Source: Anaerolineaceae bacterium
Lineage (GTDB): Bacteria > Chloroflexota > Anaerolineae > Anaerolineales > Anaerolineaceae
DNA: 55,191 bases
NCBI GenBank assembly: GCA_002702705.1
Contig: PABH01000019.1
Coordinates: 1 to 55,191, forward strand
Direction: 5' to 3'
A model generated the notes under the pieces. That model was not told the origin of the DNA. It was given only the letters and a program-made list of their open reading frames with translations, and searched no databases. Position numbers and translations under genes: made by a program. Shown piece after piece: positions 42,374 to 54,210 of this stretch; the stretch's first letter is position 1; the number at the start of each line of letters is the position of its first letter.

Positions 42374-43603
42374 TTAATCTTGGGTTGCGAATAAACGTTG
42401 CGTGTTGTAATCTGTCTGCGGTTTTTTTGTAACGACAAAACGCAGGCAGAAAACGCCCGCAAAGGATAAGATGGACCAGAACAAGAAAGGTGCTCCGCTC
42501 CAGAGGGATTCCAGGCTGTTGCCGATTGGTGGTGCCAGGAAACTGCTGATGCCGCCAATAGCCAGAACAAAGCCAGTCGCAGTTCCAACATATTGATGGC
42601 CAATGCCTTCACTTTCCACGATCATGGTTAATAAAATGGTCATGAATCCATCTCTCACCATCCCAGCCAAAAAAATTCCGGCCCATATAAAACCGCCAGT
42701 GGAAATGCTGATCACCAGTGCGCCTATCGCGCTCATTAAGCCCGTAACCAATAACATTCGTTTTCTAGCTCCGAACCGATCAGACCAGAAAGCAATTGGT
42801 AAGATAAAAATGAGACTGGTGAAATGGAAAGCCGATAAGGCACTATCCGCGGTTAGTGGTGCCCATCCAATTGACCGTAAGTGCAGTGGTAGGTAACCCA
42901 GGATGCCTTGAACTCCTCCACCGACACCAAAATATACCAAGGCGATCAGCCAGATGTTTTTTTTTCTGGCGACATGTTTTATTTTTATTATTATGGAACT
43001 GGCTTGATTAGTAGAGGACTGTGAAAGCCCATCCGGGATGGTTTTAATCATCATCCATGGAATACTAAGCAAAGCACTGAGGGCACCATAAAGAATGAGA
43101 ACATTTCGCCAACCACCTATTAAAGGGGAAAGCACCGATGCACTAAGGAAAGAACCCATTAAAAAACCGAGTGCCATTCCCATTGAAATAATTCCATTGG
43201 CCAATCCTAATTTTTCGGATGGAAACCACATCCCACTAATTTTGTATCCGCTGTTTAGAATAATTGGCGTAAACGCACCGAGCAGAAAAACGATGATTGT
43301 TAATGAAATAAAATTGGTGGCAAAACCACGCCCTGCGCCAAGAAGACCGGTAGCCAAACAACCAAAGATAAAAATCTTTTTTGCACCAATCTTATCAATT
43401 AACGCTCCCCCCAATAAACTTGTAAAAATTCCCATTAACCCTGCACCACCCCACACTACACCCATTTGGACAACACTCAGGTTTAAATCAAGTGATATCT
43501 CTTCAGACAATACTGAGATTGCCATCGACGGTATGGCATAAACCAGCATATTGGTTATCACCACCAGGGTTAACAATATCCATCGATGTTTATTTTTGTC
43601 CAT
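42374..43603 (-). CDS. MFS transporter
   Basis: Major-facilitator transporter of 409 residues with 12 predicted helices. The N-terminal half shows GGALIDKIGAKKIFIFGCL (motif A region between helices 2 and 3), and the second half WSDRFGARKRMLL. It most resembles nitrate/nitrite or oxalate:formate-type MFS proteins in length. No substrate can be named. TGGAG precedes the ATG by 9 bases. It is 70 bases upstream of the BASS transporter on the same strand, so the two may be co-transcribed. Confidence 0.85.
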   Translation of the reverse strand: MDKNKHRWILLTLVVITNMLVYAIPSMAISVLSEEISLDLNLSVVQMGVVWGGAGLMGIFTSLLGGALIDKIGAKKIFIFGCLATGLLGAGRGFATNFISLTIIVFLLGAFTPIILNSGYKISGMWFPSEKLGLANGIISMGMALGFLMGSFLSASVLSPLIGGWRNVLILYGALSALLSIPWMMIKTIPDGLSQSSTNQASSIIIKIKHVARKKNIWLIALVYFGVGGGVQGILGYLPLHLRSIGWAPLTADSALSAFHFTSLIFILPIAFWSDRFGARKRMLLVTGLMSAIGALVISISTGGFIWAGIFLAGMVRDGFMTILLTMIVESEGIGHQYVGTATGFVLAIGGISSFLAPPIGNSLESLWSGAPFLFWSILSFAGVFCLRFVVTKKPQTDYNTQRLFATQD

Positions 43604-43876
43604 GTAAATTTGCTCCAGTGCGGAAATTGGATCACTAATCTTATCACAATGTTTAATTATTTTTTGGGGCTTTCGTTCCTGAATTAAAAATACCCTAGTT
43701 GATGATTACTTATCTGGATAAAATTCATGGAAGTAGGTTTGGTTAGGAAATCTTTAGGTATTATTAATTTTGAATTTACCTTGTTGTACTATAAAATAAA
43801 ATTACGAAAAATAAATTAATAACCCTAAAATTACCTTAGTGGGTCAGGATTGCATTTTTCATCTCTAGAGAATCTC

Positions 43877-46800
43877 ATGGAAAAGATCAACAAATCGAAA
43901 AAACAGTTTCTGGAAAAAGTAACTCAGTTAAAACAACAACTAGTTTCCATTAAAGATGGAAAAAATTATAAACGGTTATTTGATCAATCCCATGATAAAA
44001 ATGAAAATTTAATTTCTAAAAAGTCGGGTTTCGAAAAAAATCTACTGGATCAGCAAGTTCCATATCAATCCTTATTCGAACGAACGAATGACGCAGTATT
44101 TTTTATCGATATGGACGGTTATATTATTAATGTTAATCAGCAAGGTGCTGATATGTTGGGTTATTCTCGAGAAGAATTAATTTGTCAACACAATAATTTG
44201 ATAGTTCATCCAGATGAACAATCACAATCAGAAGAAGCAAAAAGAAGGCTCTTAGCAGGGGAAAATTTGCCGGTTTATCCACGGCTTTCAAGAAAAAAAG
44301 ATGGTTCCGAAATTACCGTGGAAATTAATACTGCTTTAATCCGTGATGCAAATGGAAAGCCGTTATTCATACAAAGTGTTGTTCGTGACATTTCACAAAG
44401 AGTGCAGGCAGAAGAATCTTTGCGTGAAAGTGAGATTTATTTCCGCACTTTATTTGAATACGCAGGGGATGCAATCTTTATTGAAGATGAAAATGACCGG
44501 ATTGTTGATGTCAATTTACAAGCTTGCCGTTTGTTAGGATATACGAAAGAAGAGTTATTACAATTAACTGTTGCCGATTTGCAGGCTCCCGAATACCGTG
44601 GAGCGTTGGGGAGTATTATTCGACATGAATTAAATAATAATGGGGACAAACCATTTGAAAAAGTCGATTTGCGGAAGGATGGTACACGAATCCCAGTTGA
44701 AGTAACCACAGTTAAATTAAAAAACGGGTATCGTGGACAAGTCATGTCAATTGTACGGGATATTTCGGACCGCAAACATGCTGAAATGCAACGGCAGGCA
44801 CTGGAAGACAAATTTACCAAAGCATTTCATACCTCACCGGATTCGATTAATATCAACCGACTGACTGATGGAATGTATATTGATGTAAATCAGGGCTTTT
44901 ATGAACTTACTGGATATTCTCCTGAAGATGTGGCGGGTAAGACTTCTAAAGACATTAATATCTGGGTAGATCCAAATGATAGAGAAAGATTGGTAAAGGG
45001 ATTACGAGAAAATGGAAAAGTATCAAATTTAGAGGCAAAATTCCGATTTAAAGATGGATCGATACGAACGGGATTGATGTCTGCTTCCATTATTGAGGTA
45101 AATGGGGAAACCTGTATTCTTTCAGTTTCTCGCGATATTACAGATCGTATTGAAGCCCAGAAAGAAATTCAGGAACACCAACAACGAATTAAGACCATAT
45201 TCAGTTCACTTAATGATGCTATTTTGGTCCATCCATTAATAGATGATGGTTTTGCTCCATTCATCGAAGTAAATGATATGGCTTGTAAACGATATGGATA
45301 TTCCCGTGATGAGTTTCTTCTTTTAACAATATTGGATATCATAAATCCAACCAAAGCTGTAAAACAATTTTCACTTAATATACGGGAAGAACTGATAAAG
45401 GAACGGCAAGTTACCTATGAAATGGTTCATATCAATAAAAATGGCCAGGCGTTTCCAGTGGAAGTTAATTCAAATCTCGTTGAACAATTTGGACAAATGG
45501 TCATCTTATCCGTTGTTCGTGATACCAGCGAGCGAAAGCGCGCTGAAGAAGAAATCAAACGAAATACAGAGGAGTTGGCAAGGTTATACCGTGCGTCCAG
45601 TGTATTGCTGCCAACCGCTGTACCGAATTTGAACATTTTAGCGCAATCAATTGTTGATTCTGTCCATTCTGATTTTGAACATGCCAATTGTAGTTTGATA
45701 TTAATTGAACCTGGTGAAAACCATCTGAGGCGAGTCGCTGCGGTTGGTGAATATACCCCAATCGTTTGGCAAGGTGGTTTGTATCTGGGTGGCGTTGGTT
45801 TGGTGCCAAAAGCGATTGCAGAAAAACGCATCATCAATGAACCGGATGTATTAAGTAACCCAGCTTATAAACCCAATTGGCCAGATGCCCGCTCCGAAAT
45901 GGTGGTACCTTTGATTATTGAAAACCATGTGATTGGGGTGATAGATGTTCAAAGTAATAATCCAAATGCTTTTTCCAAAGATGATGAACGGATTATGGCA
46001 CTGTTTGCTGAGCGTGCCGCCATGGCTGTGCAAAATGCTCGTTTGTTTGGGGATGCAAAACGGCGTTTGGAACGATTAACTGCACTTCGTCAAATAGACC
46101 AAGCAATTACTGGAAATATGGATTTGAGTTTAACATTAAATATTGTAGTGAACCAAATTATGCAGCAATTAGTTGTAGATGCGGTTTCTATACTATTATA
46201 TAAACCCGATTTGCAACAGCTTCATTTTATTACAGGTGATGGATTCAGAGCGAATACTCTAAAAAACACAAAATTAGGATTGGGTGAGGGATATGCCGGT
46301 AAGGCAGCTCTTGAACGTCGTTTGATTCATGTAACCAATATAGAAAATTTTGACAGTAAAGTTGAAGTTTCAAACCCATTTATTGAAGAAGGTTTTGTTG
46401 AATATTTTGGTATTCCATTAATTTCAAAAGCAAAAGTAATTGGTGTTTTGGAAATTTTTAATCGGTCTTTGTTGTCAAGAGATGGGGAATGGTTAGGCTT
46501 TTTAGATACCTTGGCGGGTCAGGCAGCCATAGCTATTGATAATATTGAATTATTCAGCAAATTGCAACAGACCAATGTCGAATTGGTGCACGCTTATGAC
46601 ACTACCATCGAAGGCTGGGCAAAAGCATTGGAATTAAGGGATATGGAAACCAAAGACCACAGCAATCGGGTTTTAGAATTGACTTTGATCATGGCACAGG
46701 AATTTGGATTCAATGAACAGGAACAAATGCACATCCGGCGTGGGGCATTATTACATGATATTGGGAAAATTGGCGTACCGGATGAAATCTTACAAAAACC

Positions 46801-47146
46801 TGCCCAATTGACACAAAACGAATGGGCTGTTATGAAATTACATCCTTTAGCAGCGTATCAACTGCTTTCCCCGATCCAGTATCTAAGACCCGCTATAGAT
46901 ATACCTTATTGTCATCATGAACGTTGGGATGGAAGCGGGTATCCACGTGGGCTAAAAGGTCAAGCTATTCCATTGGCTGCCCGAATTTTTGCTGTTGTGG
47001 ATGTATGGGATGCACTATCTTCTGACCGTCCATACCGGAAAGCTTGGCCCCAAGAAAAAATATTGGATTACATTATGGAACAATCCGGTAAGCAGTTTGA
47101 TCCAGAGGTTGTTTCATTGTTTTTAAAGATTATTAATAAAGATTGA
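43877..47146 (+). CDS. PAS-GAF sensor with HD-GYP phosphodiesterase output
   Basis: Cytosolic signalling protein of 1089 residues. Four PAS domains (about 55-180, 185-305, 315-425, 430-550) are joined by RxISxRxxAE-type linkers, followed by two GAF domains (about 575-725 and 740-890). A C-terminal HD-GYP domain (about 910-1085) carries the metal site H960-D961 in LLHDIGKIGVP, and G1021-Y1022-P1023 in GSGYPRGLKG. HD-GYP domains hydrolyse cyclic di-GMP, so the protein probably tunes c-di-GMP in response to redox or small-molecule cues. No receiver or GGDEF domain is present. The ATG at 43877 is favoured; a TTG at 43850 would add 9 residues. Confidence 0.93.
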   Translation: MEKINKSKKQFLEKVTQLKQQLVSIKDGKNYKRLFDQSHDKNENLISKKSGFEKNLLDQQVPYQSLFERTNDAVFFIDMDGYIINVNQQGADMLGYSREELICQHNNLIVHPDEQSQSEEAKRRLLAGENLPVYPRLSRKKDGSEITVEINTALIRDANGKPLFIQSVVRDISQRVQAEESLRESEIYFRTLFEYAGDAIFIEDENDRIVDVNLQACRLLGYTKEELLQLTVADLQAPEYRGALGSIIRHELNNNGDKPFEKVDLRKDGTRIPVEVTTVKLKNGYRGQVMSIVRDISDRKHAEMQRQALEDKFTKAFHTSPDSININRLTDGMYIDVNQGFYELTGYSPEDVAGKTSKDINIWVDPNDRERLVKGLRENGKVSNLEAKFRFKDGSIRTGLMSASIIEVNGETCILSVSRDITDRIEAQKEIQEHQQRIKTIFSSLNDAILVHPLIDDGFAPFIEVNDMACKRYGYSRDEFLLLTILDIINPTKAVKQFSLNIREELIKERQVTYEMVHINKNGQAFPVEVNSNLVEQFGQMVILSVVRDTSERKRAEEEIKRNTEELARLYRASSVLLPTAVPNLNILAQSIVDSVHSDFEHANCSLILIEPGENHLRRVAAVGEYTPIVWQGGLYLGGVGLVPKAIAEKRIINEPDVLSNPAYKPNWPDARSEMVVPLIIENHVIGVIDVQSNNPNAFSKDDERIMALFAERAAMAVQNARLFGDAKRRLERLTALRQIDQAITGNMDLSLTLNIVVNQIMQQLVVDAVSILLYKPDLQQLHFITGDGFRANTLKNTKLGLGEGYAGKAALERRLIHVTNIENFDSKVEVSNPFIEEGFVEYFGIPLISKAKVIGVLEIFNRSLLSRDGEWLGFLDTLAGQAAIAIDNIELFSKLQQTNVELVHAYDTTIEGWAKALELRDMETKDHSNRVLELTLIMAQEFGFNEQEQMHIRRGALLHDIGKIGVPDEILQKPAQLTQNEWAVMKLHPLAAYQLLSPIQYLRPAIDIPYCHHERWDGSGYPRGLKGQAIPLAARIFAVVDVWDALSSDRPYRKAWPQEKILDYIMEQSGKQFDPEVVSLFLKIINKD

Positions 47147-47303
47147 TAATATCCAAAGAAAAAACTCAATAGAGAACAGTTATGTAGGGAGGATTTATGC
47201 CATTAATTCACCATAAAGGATGCGTTAAAACTGATTCAACATGCAGAAAGAAGCATGAAAATACGCTACAATAGAAAAACTCGAACACATTCCCGGAGGA
47301 AAA

Positions 47304-48392
47304 ATGTTGAACAATAAACCGCGAAAGGTCCTTTTAACAGGGGCGTTTGGCCTGGTTGGAGAAGAAACAATTCGTGCATTACTGCATCAAGGTCACTCCT
47401 TAACCTGTTTGGATTTGGATACACCGGAGAATCGTACTCATATGCAGGATCTACTTCAAACAGGGACATTCGAAACGTTATGGGTGGATATTTGTGATGC
47501 TGAAGCAGTGAAAAATGCTTTCAACCAATGCAAACCCCAGGCTGTATTACATTTAGCCGCAATGGTTCCTCCAGATTGTTATGTAGATCCAAAACATGCT
47601 TATCAGGTGAATGTGGAAGGTAGTAAAAACTTGTTGGACGCAGCCAGACAATGTGAAAGTTTGGAAAGGTTTATATTTATTTCAAGTTATTCCGTTCATG
47701 GACCCCGCAATCCTAACAAAGAAATTAATGCGATTCGGGCAGATACACCGATCAATCCTGGTGATAATTATGCCCGCCATAAGGTAATTGTAGAGACTTT
47801 AGTTCGTGAAAGTGGTCTTCCCTGGAGTATTATCAGGTTGCCGGCTGTTTTTGGCTTACGTCCACAACAGGTTGGACAAGCTCTGATGAAATATTTGTTT
47901 ATTTTGCCACCAGAACGGCGCCAACATGCCATGGATGCTCGTGATGCCGGATTAGCTTTAGCCAACTCAGTTCATGCAGACATCTTGTTTCGAACCTTAT
48001 TACTGGGTGGTGATGCTCCCGATTGGATGCGGACTGCTGGGGAATTTTTTGGTGCTATTTTTCAAGCACGCGGTTTAAAAGCAATTCCAGATCGATATTT
48101 TCGCAATCCCGACCCTTTGGTTGATGAAGCCTGGTATTACGAAGATTGGGTGAATACGGCGGAATCCCAATTGTTATTGGATTATCAAAAACATAGTTTT
48201 AATGACTACCTTAATGAATTAAAAAAACAAGAAAAAATTGGTCCAGGCTGGTTGATGAATTTAATGTCTCCTCTGGTATTGAAACAATTAACAAAACAAT
48301 CACCTTATGACAGGGATCAGGATTCATTGGATACACTATCACACTGGCAAATAGTTTGTAAGGTTTTTGGTATTCCAATAGATTCCCCCTAA
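47304..48392 (+). CDS. NAD-dependent epimerase/dehydratase (extended SDR)
   Basis: Extended short-chain dehydrogenase of 362 residues. LLTGAFGLVGEE (10-21) is the nucleotide-binding TGxxGxxG motif, with YARHKVIVE (about 155-163) supplying the catalytic Tyr and Lys, and SSYSVHG the Ser segment. It probably acts on a nucleotide sugar or related substrate, but the C-terminal 100 residues are divergent (KLPDRYFRNPDP-like). GGAGG 5 bases before the ATG is strong. The next gene begins 53 bases later. Confidence 0.87.
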   Translation: MLNNKPRKVLLTGAFGLVGEETIRALLHQGHSLTCLDLDTPENRTHMQDLLQTGTFETLWVDICDAEAVKNAFNQCKPQAVLHLAAMVPPDCYVDPKHAYQVNVEGSKNLLDAARQCESLERFIFISSYSVHGPRNPNKEINAIRADTPINPGDNYARHKVIVETLVRESGLPWSIIRLPAVFGLRPQQVGQALMKYLFILPPERRQHAMDARDAGLALANSVHADILFRTLLLGGDAPDWMRTAGEFFGAIFQARGLKAIPDRYFRNPDPLVDEAWYYEDWVNTAESQLLLDYQKHSFNDYLNELKKQEKIGPGWLMNLMSPLVLKQLTKQSPYDRDQDSLDTLSHWQIVCKVFGIPIDSP

Positions 48393-48445
48393 CTCAAATT
48401 GGACGTTTTATAAGGGACAAGGTAGAATAAAAATCGAGGTGCCGT

Positions 48446-49042
48446 ATGTATTTTTATTCGACAAATACCAAATTAAAACACCACTGGTTATTTATGATCT
48501 TGTGGAGTGTTGTCATTTTAATGATAGGAATTTATATCCTGGTTGACACGCATGATTTTGCTCAGATTTTAGCATGGGCTTTTGGTGTTTATCAGTTGAT
48601 TAGTGGTGTTATTGGCATAACGATTTACATTCGGTTATTTAATAAACAGGCTGTTCCCAAAACAATGTTGTGGCAGGGAATCTTGAGAACACTGGTTGGT
48701 ATCCTGGCAATCTTTTTGCCCATTCTGTTTGTGCGTCTTAGTTGGATGATGATGTTGTATTTATTGGCAACACAGTTTTTAATTTCTGCTGTCATGGATT
48801 TTTCCTTGGCTTGGCGTGTTCAGCGCACTGGATTTCCCTTAGGTGTTTCTTCTAGTCAGCATTATATGAATGCTGTCTCCTCATTTATCGCAGCGCTAAT
48901 CCTATTTTTAGCACCTCGATTTATTGGTTTATTTTTATTAAATCTTATATCGATCTTATTAATTTTGATTGGTGGGGGATTGTTGGTGACCTCTACCCGA
49001 TTGTGGTGGCGTGAAAAAAAATCCCTCACGATCAGCAAATAA
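48446..49042 (+). CDS. HdeD/DUF308-type membrane protein
   Basis: Membrane protein of 198 residues with six hydrophobic segments in three helical pairs, beginning LFMILWSVVILMIGIYILVD. The repeating W/G-rich pattern fits the HdeD (acid-resistance membrane protein) or DUF308 family. Function in the family is poorly known. GAGGTG precedes the ATG by 6 bases. It follows the epimerase in the same direction but with no strong functional link. Confidence 0.8.
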   Translation: MYFYSTNTKLKHHWLFMILWSVVILMIGIYILVDTHDFAQILAWAFGVYQLISGVIGITIYIRLFNKQAVPKTMLWQGILRTLVGILAIFLPILFVRLSWMMMLYLLATQFLISAVMDFSLAWRVQRTGFPLGVSSSQHYMNAVSSFIAALILFLAPRFIGLFLLNLISILLILIGGGLLVTSTRLWWREKKSLTISK

Positions 49043-49167
49043 TTTTGTGTAAGGTATTAAACGGTTGAAGATTGTACAAATAATCTATATGATTGTCTAA
49101 TATATATCTATAATTAAACTATTCTAAGCTGCCGCATTTCCTCTAATCGCCTTGAAAGGTATTTTTT

Positions 49168-49848
49168 ATGAATTTGACCCCTCAATTATTCAAAGAGCGC
49201 ACTATAATTTCTGCATTACTACCTTACGATGACCAACAAACCGTTAAAGATTTGCTTGGCTTTTGTAAGGGTTATGAAGGGGTTGCAGTGTTACCTGCTT
49301 ATATCAAACTAATTAGAGAAGGCCTTCCAAGTGATGAGGGTTGTAAATTAATCGGTGTTAGCGGATTTCCGACCGGTGGGGTTACCAGCAAGACCAAAAT
49401 TACTGAAATTCGTGAATTGTATTACCATGGAGCAGATCGTTTTGATGTAATGATTAATACCGGTTTTGTATTATCAGGTTTATGGGAAGAAGTAGAATGT
49501 GATTTATATTCTGCCGCAAGAGCAGCAACAGGCAGACCAATTGTGGTTAGCCTTGAGATTGCTTATATGCAGCAAGAACATATCCGTCAGATTTGTAAGA
49601 TTTGTGAGGGGATTGGGGTAGAAGCTGTCAGCACTACCAGTGGCTGGTTACCACGACTGCCAAAATTTGATGAACAAAAATTCCTGCGTGAAACATTGGA
49701 TCCATCGATAAAAATGCAAGCAGCCGGGATTATGAGTTATGATCAGTTTTTGGATGCCTTAAATGCTGGTGCAGACCGGTTTATGATTCGTTATCAGCAT
49801 GCTGAAGCAATATTAACGCAATTAAGCGATGATGTTGCCGGGTTGTAA
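49168..49848 (+). CDS. DeoC-like aldolase homologue lacking the Schiff-base lysine
   Basis: TIM-barrel protein of 226 residues of the deoxyribose-phosphate aldolase family. Preserved landmarks are ISGFPTGG-like GVSGFPTGGVTSKTK (63-77), ADRFDVMINTG with D93, and a second lysine K182 in IKMQAAG. Where DeoC has the imine-forming lysine in KTSTG, this protein has STTSG with S155. An intact DeoC mechanism is therefore unlikely. It may be a divergent aldolase/isomerase, or a non-catalytic homologue. AAAGG precedes the ATG. The gene is separate from the carbohydrate locus. Confidence 0.8.
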   Translation: MNLTPQLFKERTIISALLPYDDQQTVKDLLGFCKGYEGVAVLPAYIKLIREGLPSDEGCKLIGVSGFPTGGVTSKTKITEIRELYYHGADRFDVMINTGFVLSGLWEEVECDLYSAARAATGRPIVVSLEIAYMQQEHIRQICKICEGIGVEAVSTTSGWLPRLPKFDEQKFLRETLDPSIKMQAAGIMSYDQFLDALNAGADRFMIRYQHAEAILTQLSDDVAGL

Positions 49849-49849
49849 T

Positions 49850-50674
49850 TTAATCCTTGTAATAAACAACCATATTTTGTAATACACCCCATGAGTTCAA
49901 AAAGACCTCAATTGGGATTTCATAAAACCGTCCGTTATTCATATATCGGATGTTTTCTTGGTTATATCCTGTAACAATTACCGTGTGTTCATAAGCCGCG
50001 ACAATGGTCGTGTTTCCTTCTTTATCTGTATATTCAGCTGGGATACCGCCTACCATATTACCAATTACCCAGGCTATCACCGGTTGATTGCTGGCAATTT
50101 CTTCCTTTAAAGAATCTAAACTGAAGTTTTTTGCTGCCTGGGCTGGTAACTCGTATTCATCTTTTAAGACTTTAGCAATTGGTTCAGCATGAACGCCGTA
50201 AGAATAGGGCGGAACCTGTCCCCAAGGATCGTGGACATCACCAACAAAACCTTTATCAGGATTGTCTGAGATGGGCAAATTAAATTGAATATTGGCCTCA
50301 TAAACCAGGACACCAAAAAACCCAGCCCAGTCTGCTGCAGCACTTGATTCACAGCTTATCGCGTAGGTCTGGCGATGGCCCTGGATGCCAGTGATATAGT
50401 ACTCATCGGGAATGGGGGTTGGCGTGGGGTCTGGCGTTAGTGATGGGATTGCGGTATTGGTGGGTAATGGAGTTGCAGACGGACGTAATGTTAAAGTGGG
50501 TTCCAGTGTATTGGTTGGTTGGATGGGTGGAAGAGTAGCAGCTGTCTTCTCGGCTTTAGCGGGAATATTTGGTGAAGTGTTTGTTAAGCCGGCTGCTGCT
50601 ACATCAGGGCTGCATCCGGTAATGATTATCATGATATATACGTAGATTAGAATTATTCTTATCTTCTTTGTCAT
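49850..50674 (-). CDS. Lipoprotein with C39-like peptidase domain
   Basis: Predicted lipoprotein of 274 residues with signal peptide and lipobox ITGC (C21). A Thr/Pro linker (about 45-90) precedes a papain-like C39-type domain. The predicted nucleophile is the cysteine in YAISCESSAAADW, and the histidine is in AYEHTVIVTGYN, followed by a NN/D-type segment YMNNGRFYEIP. Many extracellular C39-like domains of Gram-positive and Chloroflexota proteins are cell-wall or bacteriocin-related peptidases. The start has TATAAT 9 bases upstream on the minus strand, suggesting a leaderless message. It converges on the DeoC-like gene. Confidence 0.82.
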   Translation of the reverse strand: MTKKIRIILIYVYIMIIITGCSPDVAAAGLTNTSPNIPAKAEKTAATLPPIQPTNTLEPTLTLRPSATPLPTNTAIPSLTPDPTPTPIPDEYYITGIQGHRQTYAISCESSAAADWAGFFGVLVYEANIQFNLPISDNPDKGFVGDVHDPWGQVPPYSYGVHAEPIAKVLKDEYELPAQAAKNFSLDSLKEEIASNQPVIAWVIGNMVGGIPAEYTDKEGNTTIVAAYEHTVIVTGYNQENIRYMNNGRFYEIPIEVFLNSWGVLQNMVVYYKD

Positions 50675-50683
50675 TGTTGGGTC

Positions 50684-50712
50684 ATTATACCGGATTCTGT
50701 TGTAAAAGTGAA
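50684..50712 (-). promoter_or_regulatory. Promoter of the C39-like lipoprotein gene, probably leaderless
   Basis: On the minus strand TTCACT (50707-50712) and TATAAT (50684-50689) have a 17-base spacer. Only 9 bases separate the -10 box from the ATG, so the message would start about 2 bases before the start codon. Confidence 0.5.
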
Positions 50713-50840
50713 AAACAATAAGTGACTTGAAACAACTTCATTGACTAGTGAATTTTGATTCACAACATGTGGAATAAAACATTTTTTTTAAACTTCACAA
50801 AGCTAACCTCCCTTAACGAAAAAAAGGATATACTTAATAA

Positions 50841-53984
<3,144 letters not shown>

Positions 53985-54054
53985 CAAAAGGGATGCTCGG
54001 TAATTTGTAAAGTAGATTGAAAAGAATAGTTATACATGGCGTATAAAGAAAATT

Positions 54055-54104
54055 TTTGGGGGTCAAAAATTGGTGAAACCGATTCTTGACCCCCAAATCT
54101 TTTT
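54055..54104 (+). terminator. Strong intrinsic terminator after the beta-galactosidase gene
   Basis: TTTGGGGGTCAA (54055-54066) pairs perfectly with TTGACCCCCAAA (54086-54097). An inner stem, AATTGGT with ACCGATT, extends it to about 19 bp with loop GAA. TCTTTTTT follows. It starts 71 bases after the stop. Confidence 0.9.
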
Positions 54105-54210
54105 TCAGTGTTACTTTGCGAACAGTCCTGAAAAGGGATGGAGTTAGGCTTTTATTTAATCTAAAAAAGGACTAAAATAAGACATTCGCGATAAGAAAAA
54201 TAGGGGTTGT

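Noticed and set aside
49168-49848. Plain deoC annotation
   Set aside because: The Schiff-base lysine is replaced by serine, so the standard name would overstate the function.
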